DNA of 64,000 bases from Chromobacterium haemolyticum (GTDB taxonomy: Bacteria > Pseudomonadota > Gammaproteobacteria > Burkholderiales > Chromobacteriaceae): positions 1 through 64,000 of the forward strand of contig NZ_MUKU01000013.1 of NCBI RefSeq assembly GCF_002081825.1, read 5' to 3'. Made by a program: the position numbers and the translations under genes. This document shows, in pieces, positions 53,540 to 62,873 of this stretch (its first letter is position 1; each line of letters starts with the position of its first letter). The notes under the pieces were generated by a model. That model did no database searches. It was not told the origin of the DNA and saw only the letters and a list, made by a program, of their open reading frames with translations.

Positions 53540-54825
53540 TCCTCGGCGTCCGGATCGGTGGCTTCCAGCTCCAGCGAGGCAGCCAGCAGCGCCAGCCGCG
53601 AAATCACGCCGTAGGAGTAGAAACGGTTGGGCGCGCAGTCCGGCGTGCCCTGCTTGTCCGGCAGGCAGGCGGTTTCGAACGACAGCGGCACGAAATGCAT
53701 GCCGGGCGCGTTCAGGTTTTCGTCGATGCCGCGGCCGGTGTGCACACGGTAGAAGCCGCCGGTCACATAGCGGTCCATCATGTAGACCACCGGCTCGGCC
53801 ACCGCGTCCTCCACCGTCTCGAAGGTGTACACACCCTCTTGCACGATGACCTCGGACACCTCCAGGCCCTCCTTGACCACCGACATCTTGTTGCGCGCCT
53901 TGCGGTTCAGGCCCAGCACTTCGTCCGGGCTCTTCACGCTCATCACGCCCATGCCGTAGGTACCGGCGTCGGCCTTGACGATGACGAAGGGATCGTTGTC
54001 TATGCCGTACTCGCGGTATTTGACGCGGATCTTGTCCAGCATCCGCGACACCTCGTCCGCCAATTGCTCTTCGCCGGTGCGGGCGTGGAAGTCCAGGCCG
54101 CTACAGCTGGCGAAATACGGGTTGATGGTCCAGGGGTCGATGGAGATCAAGCGGGCGAAGTCCTCGCACACCTTGTCGTAGGCGGCGAAGTGATTGCTCT
54201 TGCGGCGCACCGCCCAGCCGGCGTGCAGCGGCGGCAGCAGGTTCTGCTCCAGGCCCTTGAGCAGGTCGGGGATGCCGCCGGACAAGTCGTTGTTGAGCAA
54301 AACCACGCAGGGGTTGAAGCCGTCCGCCAGCACCAGGCGGTTGCCACGGCGTTCGATGGGCTCCAGCCGCACGGTGTCCCCGTTGGCTGACTGCAGCTCG
54401 GTCGGTTCGGTGATTTCCGGGTTCAGCGAACCCAGGCGCACCTTGAGGCCGGCCTGTTCGAAAATATGCACCAGCGCGGCGATGTTCTGCAGATAGAAGG
54501 TGTTGCGGGTGTGGTTCTCCGGGATCAGCAGCACGCTGCGCGCTTCCGGACACACTTTTTCCACCGCGCTTTGCGCGGCGTGCACCGCCAGCGGCAGAAA
54601 ATCGCGGTTCAAGTTATTGTGGCCGCCGGGAAACAGGTTCATGTCCACCGGCGCCAGCTTGAAACCGCTGTTGCGCAGGTCCACCGAGCCATAGAACGGC
54701 GCCGCGTGGTTATGCCATTGACTGCGGAACCAGTGTTCGATCTGAGGCTGGGCAGTCAGGATGCGGCTTTCCAGCTCGTAAAGCGGGCCGGTCAGTGCGG
54801 TTGCCAGATGCGGAACGGGCGGCAT
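53536..54825 (-). CDS. gshA: Glutamate-cysteine ligase, proteobacterial TIGR02049-type
   Basis: GshA makes gamma-glutamylcysteine, the first step of glutathione synthesis. The 429-residue protein belongs to the GshA group of beta- and some other proteobacteria, recognisable by SVDLRNSGFKLAPVDMNLFP, HNNLNRDF and FVIVKADAGTYGMGVMSVKSP. ATG 54825 has AAGGGG about six bases upstream; a longer reading (to 54912) adds an unconserved N-terminus. Confidence 0.95.
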   Translation of the reverse strand: MPPVPHLATALTGPLYELESRILTAQPQIEHWFRSQWHNHAAPFYGSVDLRNSGFKLAPVDMNLFPGGHNNLNRDFLPLAVHAAQSAVEKVCPEARSVLLIPENHTRNTFYLQNIAALVHIFEQAGLKVRLGSLNPEITEPTELQSANGDTVRLEPIERRGNRLVLADGFNPCVVLLNNDLSGGIPDLLKGLEQNLLPPLHAGWAVRRKSNHFAAYDKVCEDFARLISIDPWTINPYFASCSGLDFHARTGEEQLADEVSRMLDKIRVKYREYGIDNDPFVIVKADAGTYGMGVMSVKSPDEVLGLNRKARNKMSVVKEGLEVSEVIVQEGVYTFETVEDAVAEPVVYMMDRYVTGGFYRVHTGRGIDENLNAPGMHFVPLSFETACLPDKQGTPDCAPNRFYSYGVISRLALLAASLELEATDPDAEE

Positions 54826-54918
54826 GGAATCCCCTTGGGTTTTCGAATTGAATTCGCTAATGGTGGGGGTGGCGCGGGATGAATTCAAGACTTGTTGTGT
54901 TGGGACCGTCAAAAAGCA

Positions 54919-54938
54919 AAGGACGCTTGCGCGTCCTT
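54919..54938 (-). terminator. Intrinsic terminator of the PfkB-kinase gene
   Basis: AAGGACGC (54919-54926) and GCGTCCTT (54931-54938) form an 8-bp stem with a TTGC loop. The minus strand continues TGCTTTTTG. Confidence 0.8.
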
Positions 54939-54964
54939 GTCGGTTTGGCCCACCGGCCGCCTCG

Positions 54965-55909
54965 TCACAATGGCCAGGGTTCGCCGTAAGCCTGCTGATA
55001 CAAGTCCTTCAGCGACTCCCAGTCGAAGAAGTGATTCTGACAACCCGGAGTGGTGACCTTGATCGCGCCGATCACATTGGCCAGCCGGCCGGTAATCTTC
55101 CAGTCCAGGCCTCGGCTGATGCCGTAGAGCAGGCCGGCGCGGAAGGCGTCGCCGCAGCCCATCGGATCCACCGGCTTGATCGGCATCTGCACGCGCGGGA
55201 TCAGGTGCACAGTGTCGCCGACGTAGATTTCAGCGCCCTTGGAGCCGCGGGTGACAATCAACGCGTCTACCTTCTTGCGCAGATCCTCCACCGACAATCC
55301 GGCGCGTTCGCGCATCAGTTCGCTCTCGTAATCGTTGATGGCCACATAGCTGGCCAGCTCTACAATCTCGTGGATCTCGTCGCGCGACAGCAGCGGCAGC
55401 TCCTGACCCGGATCGAAGATGAAGGGAATGCCGGCCGCGGCCAGCTCCTTGGAATGCTGCAGGAAGGCGCGATAGCCTCCAGGCGACAGAATCGCCAGCT
55501 CGATCGGGTCCGGGATATCCGATACGTGGTTTTCGATGGCAAAATCCATGGCGCCGGGATGGAAGGCCATCAACTGATTGCCATCCTTGTCGGCGATGCC
55601 GAAGCACTGCGAGGTATACTGCTTGCGGATCAAGCGAATGAAGCGGTCGTCCACGCCAGCGCGTTTCAGATGTTGGCGATACGGCTCGAAATCCTCACCC
55701 ACCACGCCCATGACGATGGGGGTTTCGCCCAACAGACACAGGCTGTAAGCGATATTGCCGGCCATGCCGCCAAATTCGCGGCGCATGGTCGGGGCCAGGA
55801 AAGTCGTGGAAATTTTGTGCAGCTGATCCGGCAGGATCTGGCTATCAAAACGGCCATGAAACGAGAACAGGGTATCGTATGCGAGGGCCCCGCAGACGAG
55901 GATAGACAT
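54965..55909 (-). CDS. PfkB-family sugar/adenosine kinase
   Basis: A 314-residue ribokinase-type kinase with the N-terminal glycine-rich segment EFGGMAGNIAYSLCLLG and the C-terminal catalytic motif PVDPMGCGDAFRAGL (Asp base). The NPxGxx-like layout and length fit adenosine kinase or a related PfkB kinase, but the substrate cannot be fixed. ATG 55909 has GGAG five bases upstream; GTG 55915 is an alternative. Confidence 0.9.
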   Translation of the reverse strand: MSILVCGALAYDTLFSFHGRFDSQILPDQLHKISTTFLAPTMRREFGGMAGNIAYSLCLLGETPIVMGVVGEDFEPYRQHLKRAGVDDRFIRLIRKQYTSQCFGIADKDGNQLMAFHPGAMDFAIENHVSDIPDPIELAILSPGGYRAFLQHSKELAAAGIPFIFDPGQELPLLSRDEIHEIVELASYVAINDYESELMRERAGLSVEDLRKKVDALIVTRGSKGAEIYVGDTVHLIPRVQMPIKPVDPMGCGDAFRAGLLYGISRGLDWKITGRLANVIGAIKVTTPGCQNHFFDWESLKDLYQQAYGEPWPL

Positions 55910-56031
55910 GCCCACTCCGCAAAAAGGTCAATCGACCATTTTAACATGAAACATTTGTTTGGTTCACATCGAGAACTTTGACCTTGTCGGATATCCAATA
56001 CACTTCAAACACCTACCGGAAGCTCAACACA

Positions 56032-56508
56032 ATGCTGAAACGACTGCTCGCCCCCGCGCTGATCGCGCTGCTGCCGCTATCCGCCATGGCCGCGCCCACG
56101 CTGGAACAAACCAACTTCACCAAGCTACAAGGCGGCAACGCCACCATCGCCTCCTATAAGGGCAAGGTCACGGTGCTGAACTTCTGGGCCACTTGGTGCG
56201 GGCCTTGCCGCGAAGAAATGCCGATGCTGAACCGCCTGCGCGCCAAACTGGCGCCCAAAGGCGTGGAAGTGGTGGGCGTGGCGCTGGACAACAAAGAAGA
56301 AGTCAGCGCCTTCGTCAACCAGTTGAAGATAGGCTACCCAATCCTGCTGGGCGACAGCGACACCCTGAACCTGATGCGCAGCCTGGGCAACGCCACCGGC
56401 GGCCTGCCCTACACCCTGATCCTGGACCGCAAGGGCAAGATCGCCTCCAAGCTCACCGGCTTGCTGGACGAGAAAAAGCTGGAAGCGGCGATCAAAACCC
56501 AGTTGTAA
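56032..56508 (+). CDS. TlpA-like periplasmic thioredoxin
   Basis: A 158-residue secreted thioredoxin: signal peptide with cleavage near AMAA, active site FWATWCGPCREEMPM (CGPC), and cis-Pro loop GGLPYTLILD. It probably reduces periplasmic disulfides, as TlpA and ResA do. It is the second such protein in the window; the one at 35081 has CPGC and stays membrane-anchored. Confidence 0.93.
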   Translation: MLKRLLAPALIALLPLSAMAAPTLEQTNFTKLQGGNATIASYKGKVTVLNFWATWCGPCREEMPMLNRLRAKLAPKGVEVVGVALDNKEEVSAFVNQLKIGYPILLGDSDTLNLMRSLGNATGGLPYTLILDRKGKIASKLTGLLDEKKLEAAIKTQL

Positions 56509-56553
56509 ATCAGCCGGCGGCGGCCTCTGGCGTCAACCGCCGCCAATCACGCC

Positions 56554-57078
56554 TCAACGGCCGGCTCTACGCCGGCTCACTTCCGCTGCCAGCTCCCCCG
56601 CCTCCGCCGTCAATTGCCGCTCCACGCGCCAATAGCGCCGGCAATCCGGCGTGCGCCCCAGCAAGCCCTGCTCCACCAGCTCGCGCCGCAACAGCACATG
56701 ATCGCCAAAGACTTCGCCCGCGCGGATCAAGGCGTTTACCTCCGGCTCGGACCATTGTCCGCCCTGCGGCAAACCGGCCCACAACGCCCATAGGCAGAGA
56801 CGCTGCTCGCTGAACTTCTTCGGCCAGCGCGTCAAGCGCCCCTCGGCGTCGTAATGACGCAACAGCCGCGTCGTCTCCGCGGACAAAGCTGCTGGCGGAG
56901 CCGGACGTTCGCATTCCGCGCGCCAGTGCTGGAAGTTCTGAAAACCGGCGGAACGCGCCAGCATATTGAGAATGTGCACATGGCTGGGCGGAGCGCTTTC
57001 CTGCGCCCATTGCTGCTTGAGCGAACGCGCCAGCGCGGAGATATCACTGCAATAAAAGGGATAAAGCGTACGAGACAT
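56554..57078 (-). CDS. DUF2087-domain protein
   Basis: A 174-residue cytoplasmic protein. The N-terminal part (YCSDISALARSLKQQW, PSHVHILNMLARSAGFQNFQHW) and the DUF2087 C-terminal part (LTRWPKKFSEQRLCLWALW, FGDHVLLRREL) are as in other proteobacterial family members. The helical domain may bind nucleic acid (inference). ATG 57078 gives the family start. It ends about 45 bp from the convergent TlpA gene. Confidence 0.88.
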   Translation of the reverse strand: MSRTLYPFYCSDISALARSLKQQWAQESAPPSHVHILNMLARSAGFQNFQHWRAECERPAPPAALSAETTRLLRHYDAEGRLTRWPKKFSEQRLCLWALWAGLPQGGQWSEPEVNALIRAGEVFGDHVLLRRELVEQGLLGRTPDCRRYWRVERQLTAEAGELAAEVSRRRAGR

Positions 57079-57280
57079 GGTTCGAATCCTGTCGTCGTGC
57101 CAAGGTCGGAATGGACTGCCGCGGTCGCCTTTACGGCCTGGCACGGGTTCGAGCCAAGCGAGATGAGTCTAGCCAAGACAGGTTTAGCGTGGTGAGGGCA
57201 CCGGCGACGCCTGGGTGAACTGTTGACCCGCGACGATGCTAACACCGCGCCGTCGGCTTGCAAAGCGCATGAACATGAAA

Positions 57281-57306
57281 AAAGCCGACGCCCTCGCGTC
57301 GGCTTT
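57281..57306 (-). terminator. Intrinsic terminator of secA
   Basis: AAAGCCGACGC (57281-57291) and GCGTCGGCTTT (57296-57306) form an 11-bp stem with a CCTC loop. The minus strand continues TTTTTTCATG. Confidence 0.92.
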
Positions 57307-57325
57307 ATACGCTCTTGCTACTGGA

Positions 57326-60037
57326 TCACTCCAAACGGCCGTGGCACTGCTTGTACTTCTTGCCGCTGCCGCAAGGGCAGGCGTCGTTGCGGCCAATGCG
57401 CAGGCCCTGCGCGGCCAGCGCGTCCGGAGACAGCGGATTCTCTTCGTCATCGCCCAGGGCAGAACCCGGCGCGGCGTGCTGCATTTCATACTCGCCCACC
57501 TGGTGCGGCTCCACCGCGTCCACGTCTTCCTGGCTGCGGATTTGCACCGTCATCAGCACATTGACCACGCTGCGCTTGATGCGCTCCAGCATGTCGGCGA
57601 ACAGTTCGAAGGCTTCGCGCTTGTATTCCTGCTTCGGGTTCTTCTGCGCGTAACCGCGCAGATGAATGCCCTGGCGCAGATGATCCATCGCCGCCAAGTG
57701 TTCGCGCCAGTGATTGTCCAGCATCTGCAGCACCAGGCTACGCTCGAACTGGCGCATCACGCCGTCGCCGGCCAGTTCCACCTTGGCCTGATAGGTCTCG
57801 GCGGCTTGCTCGATGATGCGTTCGCGGATGCTTTCGATGTCCAGCGCCGGCTCGGCCTTCAGCCACTCGCCGACCTTGATCGGCAGCAGGAATTCGGCTT
57901 CCAGCGTTTTTTCCAGGCCGGTCAGGTCCCATTGCTCTTCCATGGATTCCGGCGGCAGGTGTTGGTCCACCAGGTCGGACAACACGCCTTCGCGCATATT
58001 GACCACCACGTCGGACACATCGCTTTCCACCAGGATTTCATTGCGCTGCTGGTAGATCACTTTGCGCTGGTCGTTGGCGACGTCGTCGTACTCCAGCAAT
58101 TGCTTGCGGATGTCGAAGTTGCGGCCTTCCACCTTGCGCTGGGCGTTCTCGATGGAGCGGGACACCCAGGGGTGCTCGATCGCCTCGCCTTCCGGCATTT
58201 TCAGGCGGTCCATGATCGCGGCGACGCGGTCGGAAGCGAAGATACGCAGCAGCGGGTCTTCCAGGCACAGGTAGAAACGGGAAGAGCCCGGGTCGCCCTG
58301 ACGGCCGGAACGGCCGCGCAGCTGATTGTCGATGCGGCGCGACTCATGGCGCTCGGTGCCCACGATGTGCAGGCCGCCGGCGGCCAACACCTGATCATGG
58401 ACCACTTTCCAATCGGCGCGGATCTTGTCGATGCGCGCGCGCTTTTCCTCTGCGGACAGGCTGTCGTCGGACTCGATGCCCTTGATCTCCGGCTCCGGAT
58501 TGCCGCCCAGCACGATGTCGGTGCCGCGGCCGGCCATATTGGTAGCCACGGTGATCACGCCGGGGCGGCCGGCCTGCACCACGATGTCGGCTTCGCGCGC
58601 GTGTTCCTTGGCGTTCAGCACATTGTGCGGCAGCTTGGCTTTTTGCAGCAGATCAGCGATCAGCTCGGAGTTTTCGATGCTGGTGGTGCCCACCAACACC
58701 GGCTGGCCGCGCTCGTGGCAGTCTTTGATGTCTGCCAGGATGGCGTCGTACTTTTCCTTGGCGGAACGGTAGACCTTGTCCTGCGCGTCCTTGCGTATCA
58801 TCGGCCGGTTGGTCGGGATCACCACGGTTTCCAGGCCGTAAATGCTCTGGAATTCGTAAGCTTCGGTGTCGGCGGTACCGGTCATGCCGGCCAGCTTGCC
58901 GTACAAGCGGAAGTAGTTCTGGAAGGTGATCGAAGCCAGCGTCTGGTTTTCGCGGTTGATCTCCACGCCTTCCTTGGCTTCCACCGCCTGGTGCAGGCCT
59001 TCGGACCAGCGGCGGCCGGCCATCAGGCGGCCGGTGAATTCATCCACGATCACCACTTCGCCGTCCTGCACCACGTAGTGCTGGTCCTTATGGAACAGCG
59101 AGTGGGCGCGCAAGGCGGCCATCAGATGGTGCATCAGCGTGATGTTGGTGGCGGAATACAGGCTGTCGCCTTCCTTCAGCAGGCCCAAGCGGGTCAGGAT
59201 TTCTTCGCTGTGCTCGTGGCCGGCTTCGGACATCATCACCGAGTTGGCCTTTTCGTCCACCCAGTAATCGCCCTCGCCTTCTTCGGTTTCCTGGCGCTTC
59301 AACATCGGCGGCACCGCGTTCATGCGCTGGTACATGTCGATATTGTCGTCGGCCGGGCCGGAGATGATCAGCGGGGTGCGCGCTTCGTCGATCAGGATGG
59401 AGTCCACCTCGTCGATCACCGCGTAGGCGAGCTTGCGCTGCACCTTCTCTTCCACGCTGAACACCATATTGTCGCGCAGATAGTCAAAGCCGAATTCGTT
59501 GTTGGTGCCGTAAGTGATGTCGCAGGCGTACGCTTGCTGCTTCTCGTCGTGCGGCATCTGGGACAGATTGACGCCGACGGAGAGGCCCAGGAAGTTGTAC
59601 AGCTTGGCCATGATGCCGGCGTCGCGGCTGGCCAGGTAGTCGTTGACGGTGACGACGTGCACGCCGTCGCCGGTCAGCGCATTCAGGTAGGACGGCAGCG
59701 TGGCCACCAGAGTCTTGCCCTCGCCGGTCCGCATCTCGGCGATCTTGCCGTAGTGCAACACCATGCCGCCGATCAGCTGCACGTCGAAGTGGCGCATGCC
59801 CAGCACGCGGCGCGAGGCCTCGCGGCACACCGCAAAGGCTTCCGGCAACAGCTCGTCCACCGTCTCGCCCTTGGCCAAACGCTGCTTGAACTCATCGGTT
59901 TTGGCCGCCAAAGCCTCGTCGGACAACGCTTTCAAGCCCTCTTCCAGAGCATTGACGCGCACCACCGTCTGGTGGAATTGCTTCAGAAGCCGGTCATTGC
60001 GGCTGCCGAATACTTTTTTAAGCAAAGAAGAAATCAT
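57326..60037 (-). CDS. secA: Protein translocase ATPase SecA
   Basis: SecA drives preprotein export through SecYEG. The 903-residue protein has Walker [14 protein letters not shown], Walker [19 protein letters not shown], the preprotein cross-linking domain, helicase motif [16 protein letters not shown], and the C-terminal zinc motif [14 protein letters not shown]. Downstream is an intrinsic terminator; upstream lies a roughly 440-bp region before phoD. Confidence 0.98.
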   Translation of the reverse strand: MISSLLKKVFGSRNDRLLKQFHQTVVRVNALEEGLKALSDEALAAKTDEFKQRLAKGETVDELLPEAFAVCREASRRVLGMRHFDVQLIGGMVLHYGKIAEMRTGEGKTLVATLPSYLNALTGDGVHVVTVNDYLASRDAGIMAKLYNFLGLSVGVNLSQMPHDEKQQAYACDITYGTNNEFGFDYLRDNMVFSVEEKVQRKLAYAVIDEVDSILIDEARTPLIISGPADDNIDMYQRMNAVPPMLKRQETEEGEGDYWVDEKANSVMMSEAGHEHSEEILTRLGLLKEGDSLYSATNITLMHHLMAALRAHSLFHKDQHYVVQDGEVVIVDEFTGRLMAGRRWSEGLHQAVEAKEGVEINRENQTLASITFQNYFRLYGKLAGMTGTADTEAYEFQSIYGLETVVIPTNRPMIRKDAQDKVYRSAKEKYDAILADIKDCHERGQPVLVGTTSIENSELIADLLQKAKLPHNVLNAKEHAREADIVVQAGRPGVITVATNMAGRGTDIVLGGNPEPEIKGIESDDSLSAEEKRARIDKIRADWKVVHDQVLAAGGLHIVGTERHESRRIDNQLRGRSGRQGDPGSSRFYLCLEDPLLRIFASDRVAAIMDRLKMPEGEAIEHPWVSRSIENAQRKVEGRNFDIRKQLLEYDDVANDQRKVIYQQRNEILVESDVSDVVVNMREGVLSDLVDQHLPPESMEEQWDLTGLEKTLEAEFLLPIKVGEWLKAEPALDIESIRERIIEQAAETYQAKVELAGDGVMRQFERSLVLQMLDNHWREHLAAMDHLRQGIHLRGYAQKNPKQEYKREAFELFADMLERIKRSVVNVLMTVQIRSQEDVDAVEPHQVGEYEMQHAAPGSALGDDEENPLSPDALAAQGLRIGRNDACPCGSGKKYKQCHGRLE

Positions 60038-60367
60038 GTAATCGAATTCCAGAGACCAGCGGGCTGTTTAAGTAAGGTGTCCGCAAAAATGCTTGAAAGT
60101 GTAGCACATTAGCCGCCTTATTTTATGGGGGCGCGCTTGCGCTGTATCAAGGGGGCAAGCGCCTGCGCGCGGTCTTTATTTTCGTTTACGCCCGACCGCA
60201 GCCAGAGGCGCGCGTGAAAACCGCCCGTCGCGTCGCGGCCTCGTCCGCAAGCGCGCGGCCATGGCGCCGCTCTTGTCGGCGGCGCCGAGCCGAACTCAAA
60301 CAAGTGTTGGTTTTAATCCACGTTTCCCGGACGAATTCGAGCAAACACTCAATTAAATTGACACTGA
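60038..60367. other. Intergenic region between secA and phoD
   Basis: No gene is supported here. The secA promoter should lie on the minus strand near 60090-60130, where TACACT (complement near 60100) is the best -10, without a clear -35. The end nearest phoD is AT-rich and leads into the Pho box. Confidence 0.4.
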
Positions 60368-60385
60368 CTGTCATGCCACTTTAAT
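60368..60385 (+). promoter_or_regulatory. Pho box upstream of phoD
   Basis: CTGTCAT-GCCA-CTTTAAT (60368-60385) matches the PhoB 7-4-7 direct-repeat pattern: first half exact, second half close to CTGTCAT. A looser ATTGACA lies 11 bp upstream. It is about 90 bp before the phoD start. Confidence 0.72.
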
Positions 60386-60476
60386 AATCCCCTCCAACAA
60401 TAGCGCCTTTCCAACAAGGGCCGTCCACGGCCCGATTCAAGCACAAGCACGCAAAGACAATAGAGGGGAGACATCG

Positions 60477-62516
60477 ATGGATCGCAGACAGTTTCTGAAG
60501 TGGAGCGGCTTCTTGACCGCCTCCGTCGCCACCGGCGGCTTGAGCGCATGCGGCGGCGGGGGCGCGGGCAGCCTGCCCGGGGGCTCGGGCGCCGCGATCG
60601 GCGTCAACGGCAGCGGCTTTAGCCAGGGCGTGGCCTCCGGCGACCCCAAGCCGGACAGCATCGTGTTGTGGACCCGTGTCGACGGCGGCGACGGCGGCCA
60701 GAACGTCAAAGTCACGCTGCAATTGTCCGACCGCGCGGACTTCTCCACCCTGCTGGTGAACGTGGCGCTCAGCGCCCAGCCTGACTGGGACTACACCATA
60801 CGCCACAAAGTCACCGGCCTTGGCAGCGCCGCCACCTACTACTACCGCTTCCTCACCGGCCCGGCGGTCAGCATGACCGGCCGCACCAAGACCGCGCCGG
60901 CCGCCGGCGCGCCACTGTCCCAGCTCAAGTTCGCCTTCATTTCCTGTCAGGACTGGAGCGTCAACCACTGGGGCGCTTTCGAGGAATTGGCCAATCAGGA
61001 CCTGGACTTCATCGTCCACCTGGGCGACTACATCTACGAAACCGTCGGCGCCGGCTTCCAGAGCGGCGGCAACGAAACCCGCCATCCGGCGCTGAGCCTG
61101 CCCAACGGCACCCAGCGCGCCGACGGCGCCCGCTACGCCACCACGCTGGCGGACTACCGCTCGCTGTACAAGTCTTACCGCAACGACGCCCGCTTGCAGA
61201 AGCTGCACGCCAGCTTCCCGATGATAGCGATCTGGGACGACCACGAGTTTTCCGACGACTGCTGGCAGGACCGCCAGGAATACACCGCCACCGACGACAG
61301 CTCGCCGCAAACCGCGCGCCGCCGCAGCGCCAGCCAGGCCTGGTTCGAAAACATGCCGGCCGACGTGCAATTGGATTTGAGCAACCCCTCGTTCCAGAAC
61401 ATCCAGATCTACCGCAGCTTCACCTTCGGCGACCTGGCCACCCTGGTGATGACCGACGAGCGTCTGTACCGCAGCGACCACATCATTCCGGAAACCCAGG
61501 CCGGCAGCGAGATAGGCAGCCGCTATTTCGTGCAGAAAAACACTCTGGCCCAGGTGGAAGCCAGCAAGATGGCCTCCACCGGCGGCAATCTGCTCAATGT
61601 CTCCATTCTGGGCGAAACCCAGCGCGCCTGGTGGCAGAACCAAATGAAGTCCGCCTCCACCACCTGGAAACTATGGGGCAATGAAGTCTCGCTGCTGCGC
61701 ATGGGTTTCGACGGCACCGTCGCGGTGGCCTCGCTGCTGACCCAGGGCCTGGCGCCGCAACTGGCCGGCATGGGCCTGACGCTGACCCAGCCGCAGATCG
61801 CCCAGCTGCAAGGCGCGCTCTATCTGGACCTGGCCGCCGCCAACACCAGCGGCGCCACACCCGTGGTCAGCTATACCAACACCCAGCCGCTGTTGAGCAC
61901 CCTCAGCGGCGGCGCGATCTCCGCCGGCGTGTTCAACGCCGCCATCAAGCCCGGTCTGGACGCCAGCCTGCCGCCGTCGATGTTCTTCGACAAATTCATC
62001 CTCAACGCCGACCAGTGGGACGGCTACAACGCCGAGCGCAAAGCGCTGATGGCCTATCTGAAAGCTCAGGGCATCGCCAATGTGGTGGCGCTCACCGGCG
62101 ACATCCACGCCTTCTTCGCCGGCCCGGTGATGGATGACTACGACGCCGCCAGCCCCAGCCCGGTGATGGTGGACCTGGTCACCGCCGGCGTGTCCAGCAA
62201 CTCGCTGTTCAGTTACTTCAAGAACGTGGTGGACACCGTGCCGGCCTTCTCCAAGGCCAAGCCCCTGATCTACACCACGGTCAGCGGCCAAGTGGTCAAC
62301 ACTTTCACCAGCACCTTGCAGAACTTCAACAGCTGGCTCAAATACGTGGACAGCGACGCCCAGGGCTACGCGCTGGTGACGCTGACGCCGGCCAAACTCA
62401 GCTGCGCCTTCCACAAAGTGGGCGCGCTGAGCGGCGGCTCGGCCCCCAGCCCGGCCACAGCCGGCGTCAAAACCGTGGAGGTGGCGGCCGGCAGCCCCGC
62501 CGTCAACGTGCTGTAA
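60477..62516 (+). CDS. phoD: Tat-exported PhoD-family alkaline phosphatase, probable lipoprotein
   Basis: A 679-residue PhoD phosphatase/phosphodiesterase. The N-terminus has a twin-arginine motif RRQFLK, a hydrophobic stretch, and a lipobox-like LSAC near residue 25, so it may be a Tat lipoprotein. A PhoD N-terminal domain precedes the catalytic part, with SCQDWS and FIVHLGDYIYE (metal-binding Asp) and IWDDHEFSDDCW (Asp-Asp-His). It releases phosphate from organic esters or teichoic-type polymers outside the cytoplasm. A PhoB box precedes it. Confidence 0.93.
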   Translation: MDRRQFLKWSGFLTASVATGGLSACGGGGAGSLPGGSGAAIGVNGSGFSQGVASGDPKPDSIVLWTRVDGGDGGQNVKVTLQLSDRADFSTLLVNVALSAQPDWDYTIRHKVTGLGSAATYYYRFLTGPAVSMTGRTKTAPAAGAPLSQLKFAFISCQDWSVNHWGAFEELANQDLDFIVHLGDYIYETVGAGFQSGGNETRHPALSLPNGTQRADGARYATTLADYRSLYKSYRNDARLQKLHASFPMIAIWDDHEFSDDCWQDRQEYTATDDSSPQTARRRSASQAWFENMPADVQLDLSNPSFQNIQIYRSFTFGDLATLVMTDERLYRSDHIIPETQAGSEIGSRYFVQKNTLAQVEASKMASTGGNLLNVSILGETQRAWWQNQMKSASTTWKLWGNEVSLLRMGFDGTVAVASLLTQGLAPQLAGMGLTLTQPQIAQLQGALYLDLAAANTSGATPVVSYTNTQPLLSTLSGGAISAGVFNAAIKPGLDASLPPSMFFDKFILNADQWDGYNAERKALMAYLKAQGIANVVALTGDIHAFFAGPVMDDYDAASPSPVMVDLVTAGVSSNSLFSYFKNVVDTVPAFSKAKPLIYTTVSGQVVNTFTSTLQNFNSWLKYVDSDAQGYALVTLTPAKLSCAFHKVGALSGGSAPSPATAGVKTVEVAAGSPAVNVL

Positions 62517-62873
62517 ACCCGAGCACAAACCAAACGCTCCGAGCGCCCGGCCCAGCCGGGCGCCCGAGAGCGAAACGCCACTCAGTTTCAAACAGTACAA
62601 TCCGTCACAAAACCCCAACAAATCTGCCGCGTCGGTAACATTCCCGTCCACGCAACTCTGCTAGTATCCAGCGCCGACGCCCTGCGCTCCCATTCCCGAT
62701 GCATGGCCTTGCTGGCAGTCTGCGCCCGATGCCCTTGGCCTATGCTTCAGGTGACAGGCATGCTGATTCCTGCCGCATGGCACGCTTCCGCGGCTCCGCC
62801 CGAATAAAACAGACTAAAAAACCGCTGACCGCCGCTGGCGGCGCTGTCGGCGGCGCTCAATCGGAGAGGCCAG
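62517..62873. other. Intergenic region between phoD and the ABC permease
   Basis: No gene is supported. GCGCCCGGC (62543-62551) and GCCGGGCGC (62555-62563) form a 9-bp stem right after phoD, without a T tract, so termination is uncertain. GGAGAGG lies six bases before the permease ATG at 62874. Confidence 0.5.

Noticed and set aside
57236-60112. 958-codon plus-strand frame opposite secA
   Set aside because: secA is unmistakable with all motifs; this frame is an antisense shadow of low-complexity His/Val/Gly composition.
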